NCBI GenBank assembly: GCA_017883345.1
Contig: JADGNT010000365.1
Location: 1-5,804 of the forward strand
Direction: 5' to 3'
Source: Candidatus Solibacter sp.
GTDB taxonomy: Bacteria > Acidobacteriota > Terriglobia > Bryobacterales > Bryobacteraceae
Length of the DNA: 5,804 bases
Shown piece after piece: positions 1 to 5,804 of this stretch; position 1 is the first letter of the stretch, and every line of letters starts with the position of its first letter. The position numbers and the translations under genes were made by a program. The notes beneath the pieces were generated by a model. It saw only the letters and a list, made by a program, of their open reading frames with translations. It searched no databases and was not told the origin of the DNA.

Positions 1-1
1 C

Positions 2-2120
<2,119 letters not shown>

Positions 2121-2137
2121 CGAAAACCGGTCCGTTA

Positions 2138-2150
2138 AGTGGGGGTGCCA
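2138..2150 (+). repeat. Left terminal inverted repeat of the IS relic
   Basis: This 13-bp sequence, AGTGGGGGTGCCA, lies 18 bp after the esterase stop codon. It pairs with 2401-2413 in inverted orientation (11 of 13 identical, mismatches at the tenth and eleventh bases). Its inner part, read on the minus strand as TGGCACC, overlaps the last recognisable transposase codons (Trp-His), which marks the deletion joint. Confidence 0.6.
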
Positions 2151-2372
2151 CGCGATGACGGTTTCCGGTTTGACGATGCACAGAGCCGACCGCCATTCGT
2201 CCCAGGCTCTACAAAACCAAGCCCAAAGGAACCGGTCGAACCGATTGAGTTGCGGTCTCTTCACCGAGCGTTGCAGTACGCCGAGTTGGTGGTGGAGGGC
2301 GATGATCTCAAGCCACAACGCCGCCAGAGTTCGAAAAACAGACAGTATGACTGCAAGCAATGCCGATAACAC
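2145..2372 (-). pseudogene. Integrase-core (DDE) transposase, N-terminal remnant
   Basis: The minus-strand frame from a GTG at 2372 reads LSALLAVILSVFRTLAAL, then LEIIALHHQLGVLQRS, DRFLWAWFCRAW, DEWRSAL and IVKPETVIAWH. This is the characteristic N-terminus of rve/integrase-core transposases common in Acidobacteria: a hydrophobic helix, a HQL.VLQRS helix, and then KPETVIAWH. In full-length relatives this is followed by RKGF-type sequence, an HTH and the DDE catalytic core of more than 200 residues. Here the homology stops after AWH at about 2145 and the frame runs on meaninglessly into the antisense of the esterase gene. None of the catalytic residues survive, so it is non-functional. The minus frame also extends upstream to an ATG at 2486, but that stretch lies outside the right inverted repeat and does not resemble the family. 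Confidence 0.8.
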
Positions 2373-2400
2373 GGCGGTCGGCGGGAATTGGCGGAAGATG

Positions 2401-2413
2401 TGCAACCCCCACT
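2401..2413 (-). repeat. Right terminal inverted repeat of the IS relic
   Basis: The plus-strand sequence TGCAACCCCCACT is the inverted partner of 2138-2150. It sits 28 bp upstream of the GTG start of the transposase remnant, the normal arrangement for the 5' end of an IS. Confidence 0.6.
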
Positions 2414-2674
2414 GTATCAGCCAGATCCGAATTTGCGAAAGTACAGGCGACGATGCACCGGATAGGCGAAAAATAGGCAAGGGCATTTACGGCGTGCTGT
2501 TCCCGCTTTGTAAGTACTTCAAGAGCGGGCGTTTGCGCTGCGAACGTAAGCGAGTATTCGGCAAAACCCGAAGGGTCATGATCCCCATGCGGGATAGCGA
2601 TGTGTCACTAATTCAATGGAATGAGGTGGATAACCGGAGCCATGCCTTACTCGACAGATTGCATCGGATACCTG
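2414..2674. other. Non-coding stretch with no recognisable gene
   Basis: The sequence between the IS relic and the esterase scrap has no reading frame on either strand that I recognise. It is visibly less GC-rich than the flanking genes. The only structure seen is an imperfect palindrome at 2502-2529 and a small 5-bp inverted repeat (ATCCC at 2581-2585, GGGAT at 2591-2595). It probably represents decayed or displaced DNA. Confidence 0.5.
2502..2529. repeat. Imperfect 28-bp palindrome
   Basis: The outer arms CCCGCT (2502-2507) and AGCGGG (2524-2529) are perfect complements, and the centre is a perfect 8-bp palindrome, AAGTACTT (2512-2519). Over the whole length 11 of 14 positions pair. There is no T-run afterwards, so it is not a classic intrinsic terminator. 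It could be a protein-binding site or the trace of a mobile-element end. Confidence 0.4.
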
Positions 2675-2770
2675 GGCACCCAGCATACTTATTGGGTGTA
2701 CGTTCCGCAGCAATACGACCCATCGGTCCCGGCCAGCCTAATGATCTTCCAGGATGGACAGGCCTTCAAG
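2675..2770 (+). pseudogene. Orphan internal fragment of a second esterase
   Basis: The plus frame here reads [17 protein letters not shown], then [15 protein letters not shown]. This is the first beta-strand region of another PF00756 esterase type, in which relatives read close to 'G T x x x Y W V Y V P x Q Y D P ... P V M V F Q D G'. Only about 32 codons are recognisable. The surrounding frame extends from an ATG at 2621 to a stop at 2926, but the sequence before GTQHTYW and after AFK does not resemble an esterase and no catalytic Ser/Asp/His motif follows. It differs clearly from the truncated esterase upstream (YVYLPPQYE...LYLRHGGG), so it is not that gene's missing piece. It is probably a relic left by deletions on both sides. 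Confidence 0.65.
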
Positions 2771-2930
2771 TGCGGGCGCATTTGCGCCGGCCTTGAGTGG
2801 GGCGGGAAGGGCAAATCAGCACGGCCGATTCGAGGTTGCAGGCGTGGGTTATTTCCGACCGATGAAGAACTGCTGATAGCCCGTGATAAGGTGCGCTGCA
2901 TTTTGGGCGAGCCGCACCCGGTGTAGGCAG
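2771..2930. other. Unassigned DNA between esterase relic and GH130 gene
   Basis: The plus frame continues from the esterase scrap to a TAG at 2924-2926 and ends [17 protein letters not shown]...GEPHPV. This looks mildly protein-like but I do not recognise it. On the minus strand this DNA is immediately downstream of the GH130 stop and contains no clear hairpin plus T-run terminator. It may hold the tail of a lost gene. Confidence 0.3.
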
Positions 2931-4179
2931 CTACAACGGCCGCGTCCAGCCGTGGAAGGCAGGGCTGTCGACGCCGTTCTCGTAGGCGTAATGGCGGCAA
3001 TCGATGTGCAGATTGATTAAGCGTTTCTGGACGTTCGCGCAGGCGACATGGAGAGCCTGACTCGGAGCTAAATCGGTTGCGTGCGGGGCGATGGCGACTC
3101 CCACCATCGAATCGGCGCAGCCGTAATACAGAAACCACTGATTCCGGAACCAAACTAAGCCCTCCGTGAAGGTCGTCCCGGCGGCGTACTGTCCCGTCTT
3201 TTCGAACGGCATTTCTGGCTTGAACACGGGCTGATCCGTCCGCGCGATGAGCCTTGCCGGGGCATCCGCCGCGAACAGCGCCTCGCCCGCTGCGTAGGCG
3301 TTCGGGCCGAGCGCCAGGTCGCCGCCGTTCGGGGCGTTCTTGCCGTTGTAAAGCACTACAATGCCTTTGGCGGTCAGCACTGGCGGCGGGCCGGTTTCCG
3401 GGAATGAGCTGTCGAAGCGCCCGGCGCGTTTCGCAAGCACCGCGACGGGTTCGCCGCGCCCATCCTCGATGGGCTTCCAGTGGATGAGATCGACTGAGAC
3501 TGCCAGGCGAATGACGCCTTCTCCCCCAGTACATCCAGTATTTGCCGCCGATTCTGGCCGCGATTAGGCGGCCGCCTTCGACTCGCGTCACAATGCCCGC
3601 CGATTTGTAGGAGAGAGCCGCATACTTGCCCTCCGTGCCCAGCGCGGGACCGTGCTTCGTCCAGTGAACAAGATCCTTGGAGGTGGCGATTGCAGCGTCG
3701 GTTTTTTCGCGGTTCCACTGCGTGTACGTCAGGATGTACGTACCGTCCTCGCTTTCCACGATGCGTGGGTTTTCGCAGCCGCCCGGCCATTCCCGTTCCC
3801 TCTGCGAATCGTTATCGGGGTAGAGAACAGGCTCCGGCCGGCGAGTGAAGTGGACGCCATCGGCGCTTTCGGCGAGACCCAGTCGGGAAGTGTGCATGCC
3901 AATGCGCATTTCGCCGGTGTCATCCTCCGCCCGGTAGAGCAGGTAAATCTTACCGTTCCGCACAATGGCCGCCGGATTGAATGTGTGCAGAGCCTCCCAG
4001 TGGACCGGCTTCCCGTCCACCGGGTTCCGGAACAGCGAATCCTTGTTCGGCGTAATCACCGGATTCCTGCCGGACGGGCGCGTAAATGGGCCAATCTGCC
4101 ACCCGTCGGCCTGATCCGCAGAAACAGCGGCCGACCAAAGCCCTGCCGCAATGAGGACGAACATCGATGAGCGGTTCAT
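2931..4179 (-). pseudogene. Secreted GH130-type glycosidase/phosphorylase, frameshifted
   Basis: This is a five-bladed beta-propeller enzyme of the GH130 type, a family that phosphorolyses or hydrolyses beta-mannosides. The ATG at 4179 opens a clear Sec signal peptide (MNRSSMFVLIAAGLW..., likely cleavage after AVSA at about residue 21), so it is exported. Blade motifs follow: HTFNPAAIVRNGKIYLLYRAED at about 65-86, SADGVHF, GGCENPRI at 133-140, YILTYTQWN, TSKDLVHW, YKSAGIV and GGKYWMYWG at 211-219. The frame then breaks. A run of five Gs on the coding strand (C5 at 3523-3527) has one base too many. Skipping one G restores EGVIRLAVSVDLIHWKPIEDG and the rest of the protein (LYNGKNAPNGGDLALG, FTEGLVWFRNQWFLYYG) to a TAG at 2931-2933, for about 415 residues. 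The cause is either a real inactivating mutation or a homopolymer error. Its last 40 or so residues (QALHVACANVQ... to GWTRPL) do not look like propeller. Substrate cannot be read from the sequence. Confidence 0.85.
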
Positions 4180-4190
4180 GTCAGACCGCT
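4170..4190 (-). promoter_or_regulatory. Inverted repeat centred on the GH130 start codon
   Basis: A perfect 6-bp inverted repeat (AGCGGT / ACCGCT) is separated by 9 bp that contain the ATG. If transcribed in full it would present the start codon in a 9-nt hairpin loop. If transcription begins just downstream of the nearby TATAGT box, only one arm is transcribed and the repeat would instead act as DNA, for instance an operator. The gene has no Shine-Dalgarno sequence. Function is inferred only. Confidence 0.35.
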
Positions 4191-4196
4191 ACTATA
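4191..4196 (-). promoter_or_regulatory. Possible -10 box for the GH130 gene
   Basis: The minus strand reads TATAGT here (5 of 6 to TATAAT), 11 bp upstream of the ATG at 4179. No convincing -35 box lies at the usual spacing. If real, the 5' leader would be only a few bases, which agrees with the absence of a Shine-Dalgarno sequence. A weaker TACACT lies at 4363-4368 upstream of the divergent malQ, also close to its start. Confidence 0.25.
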
Positions 4197-4380
4197 CCAA
4201 TCGGCAGACACCAGAAGTGTTCACCTTGCGGTGCGGTTCGCAACCCGAAAGCGGATTCGTTCGCTCCAGCCAATCTCGGGCACGGGATCACAAGTTGCTG
4301 ATCTGAACACATCATGGACTTTGGTCTACGCAAAACCGTCACCGGGATCCTGCGGCGTGCAATACACTGAAATCAGACCC

Positions 4381-5804
4381 ATGCGCTTCCCTCGTTCCAG
4401 CGGTATCCTGCTTCATCCCACTTCTCTTCCGGGGCCGTGGGGTATCGGCGACCTGGGCGAATCCGCGCGGCGCTTTGCCGATTTTCTCGCCGATTCCGGC
4501 CAGACTCTTTGGCAAGTGCTCCCGCTCGGGCCCACCGGCTACGGCGATTCTCCTTACCAGTGCTTTTCCGCGCTGGCCGGCAATCCGCTGTTGATCGCGC
4601 TCGATCCATTGGACGTGCCGGCGCCGCCGTTCTTGCCGGAAGACCAGGTAGATTTCGCCCGAGTGATTCCATGGAAGACGGGTGTGCTGGAAGGGGTTGC
4701 CCGCCGCTTCTTCGCCGGTCCCGGCGACGCCGCGTTTACCTCCTTCTGCGAGGCCAATGCCTGGTGGCTGGAGGATTTCGCGCTCTTTATGGCGCTCAAG
4801 CAGCACCACGGCGAGGTCGTCTGGAGCCGCTGGGAGCCGGGCGCGCGGTCGCGCAACCCCCAGTCGCTCGCCGCGTGGCGCGAGCGGCTCGCGCCCGCCA
4901 TCGCGGCGCACCGCTACTTCCAGTTCCTCTTCTTCCGGCAGTGGCGCGACCTGCGCGAGTACTGCCGTGCCCGCCAGATCCGCATCATGGGCGACCTGCC
5001 CATCTACGTGGCACACGATAGCGCCGATGTCTGGGCCAGGCCCGAGGCCTTCCAACTCGACGCCAACGGCGACCCCACGGTGGTGGCCGGCGTGCCGCCG
5101 GATTACTTCAGCGCCACCGGCCAGCGCTGGGGCAACCCGATCTATCGCTGGGAGACTGTGGCAGCGGAGGGCTACCGCTGGTGGCTGGACCGCTTCCGCG
5201 CCGTGCTGGCGCAGTTCGATCTCATCCGGCTGGATCATTTCCGCGGTTTCGAGGCATATTGGGAAGTGCCCGCATCGGAGCAGACCGCCGAACACGGACG
5301 CTGGGTCAAAGGTCCCGGTGCCGCGCTGTTTGAGGCGGTGCGGCAGGAACTCGGGGACCTGCCGTTCGTCGCCGAAAACCTCGGCGTGATCACGCCGGAG
5401 GTGGAAGCCATCCGCGCGCAGTTCGATCTGCCGGGCATGAGCATCCTCCAGTTCGCCTTCGGCGACGACCCGCAGGGGCCGAGTTTCCGGCCGCACAATT
5501 ACCCGCGCAACCTGGCCGCTTACACCGGCACGCACGATTGCGATACCACCGCCGGCTGGTGGAACAGCCAGGGGCGCGGCGAAAGCACGCGAACGCCCGA
5601 AGCCATCGTGCGCGAGCGCGCCTTCACGCGCGACTACCTGAACACCGACGGGCGGGAAATCCATTGGGAGTTCATCCGCGCGCTGGAGGCATCCGTCGCC
5701 GATACCGTGCTGATCCCGCTGCAGGACGTGCTCGGTCTGGGCAGCGAAGGGCGCATGAACCAGCCCGCTACGCTGGGCGGCAACTGGCGCTGGCGCTACC
5801 GCGA
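4381..5804 (+). CDS. malQ: 4-alpha-glucanotransferase MalQ (amylomaltase, GH77), 3'-partial
   Basis: This cytoplasmic enzyme transfers 4-alpha-glucan segments between maltodextrins and releases glucose, in maltose/glycogen metabolism. The ATG at 4381 opens MRFPRSSGILLHPTSLPGPWGIGDLG, the standard GH77 N-terminus, so the start is secure although no Shine-Dalgarno is visible. Family motifs follow in order: QTLWQVLPLGPTGYGDSPYQ at about 40-59, then IMGDLPIYVAHDSADVW, GVPPDYFSATGQRWGNPIY and RLDHFRGFEAYW. The nucleophile is Asp285 (codon 5233), the acid/base is Glu332 in VAENLGVI (codon 5374), and the third acid is Asp386 in YTGTHDCDTT (codon 5536). Most relatives have Asn where this protein has Cys387. 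The 474 complete codons reach the near-terminal motifs EGRMNQPATLGGNW, so only some 25-40 residues are missing beyond the window. The gene is divergent from the GH130 gene across 201 bp and reads as intact, unlike its neighbours. Confidence 0.97.
   Translation, partial: MRFPRSSGILLHPTSLPGPWGIGDLGESARRFADFLADSGQTLWQVLPLGPTGYGDSPYQCFSALAGNPLLIALDPLDVPAPPFLPEDQVDFARVIPWKTGVLEGVARRFFAGPGDAAFTSFCEANAWWLEDFALFMALKQHHGEVVWSRWEPGARSRNPQSLAAWRERLAPAIAAHRYFQFLFFRQWRDLREYCRARQIRIMGDLPIYVAHDSADVWARPEAFQLDANGDPTVVAGVPPDYFSATGQRWGNPIYRWETVAAEGYRWWLDRFRAVLAQFDLIRLDHFRGFEAYWEVPASEQTAEHGRWVKGPGAALFEAVRQELGDLPFVAENLGVITPEVEAIRAQFDLPGMSILQFAFGDDPQGPSFRPHNYPRNLAAYTGTHDCDTTAGWWNSQGRGESTRTPEAIVRERAFTRDYLNTDGREIHWEFIRALEASVADTVLIPLQDVLGLGSEGRMNQPATLGGNWRWRYR

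Larger units (their letters stand above)
2138..2413 (-). mobile_element. Internally deleted insertion-sequence relic (276 bp)
   Basis: Two inverted repeats, 2138-2150 (AGTGGGGGTGCCA) and the complement of 2401-2413 (AGTGGGGGTTGCA), match at 11 of 13 positions. They bracket the N-terminal part of an integrase-core (DDE) transposase read on the minus strand. The transposase start lies only about 28 bp inside the right repeat, as expected for a compact IS, and its reading stops exactly where the left repeat begins. An intact element of this kind would be roughly 1.2-1.3 kb, so most of the transposase has been lost. The flanks (gtta on the left, gtat on the right) give no convincing target-site duplication, so the exact ends are an inference. 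The relic cannot make transposase but could in principle be mobilised in trans if the ends are functional. Confidence 0.65.

Noticed and set aside
2134..2417. Target-site duplication flanking the IS relic
   Set aside because: The flanks gtta and gtat are not a true direct repeat, so any duplication has been lost or the ends are slightly different.
2906..2920. GGGCG/CACCC imperfect hairpin as a terminator for the GH130 gene
   Set aside because: Short stem with a mismatch and no following T-run on the minus strand.
2689..3522. Continuation of the GH130 N-terminal frame past the G5 run (to 496 residues)
   Set aside because: After residue 219 the sequence becomes Arg-rich nonsense, while the correct continuation is in the next frame down to 2931.
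4339..5664. 441-residue open frame on the minus strand
   Set aside because: It lies entirely antisense to malQ, whose catalytic motifs are unmistakable. The translation is Arg/Ala/Gly-rich without any recognisable domain, a typical GC-rich shadow frame.

Overview
This window looks like soil-bacterial chromosome, most likely Acidobacteriota (Solibacter/Bryobacter-like). That placement is an inference from the GC-rich coding sequence, the particular esterase, GH130 and integrase-core transposase types, and the scarcity of Shine-Dalgarno sites. The sequence alone cannot fix the lineage. The theme is carbohydrate metabolism: four recognisable carbohydrate-related proteins are present, but only two of the reading frames look undamaged.

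Layout. Positions 1-1261 (+) hold the C-terminal 419 residues of a secreted right-handed beta-helix (GH55/pectate-lyase-like) protein, cut by the window start. Directly after it, to 2120 (+), is an enterochelin-esterase-type alpha/beta hydrolase whose catalytic domain is complete but whose N-terminal domain and start are missing. Positions 2138-2413 are a small insertion-sequence relic: two 13-bp terminal inverted repeats bracket only the N-terminal 76 codons of a transposase (-). Positions 2675-2770 (+) hold a 32-codon scrap of a second, different esterase in otherwise featureless, visibly less GC-rich sequence. Positions 2931-4179 (-) encode a secreted GH130-type beta-propeller glycosidase/phosphorylase broken by one extra base in a C5 (G5 on the coding strand) run. 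A 201-bp divergent intergenic region separates it from malQ (4-alpha-glucanotransferase), which starts at 4381 (+) and runs off the window end only a few dozen residues short of its expected C-terminus.

How the genes fit together. The beta-helix protein, the esterases and the GH130 protein are the kinds of exported enzymes that attack plant or microbial polysaccharides, while MalQ is cytoplasmic and remodels maltodextrins. Positions 1262-2930 read as a rearrangement scar, with a 5'-truncated gene, an internally deleted IS and an orphan gene fragment side by side. I see no new defence, RNA or mobile system. The points worth a second look are the deletion structure of the IS relic, the truncated-esterase junction, the GH130 frameshift, an inverted repeat centred on the GH130 start codon, and a substitution in the MalQ active-site motif.
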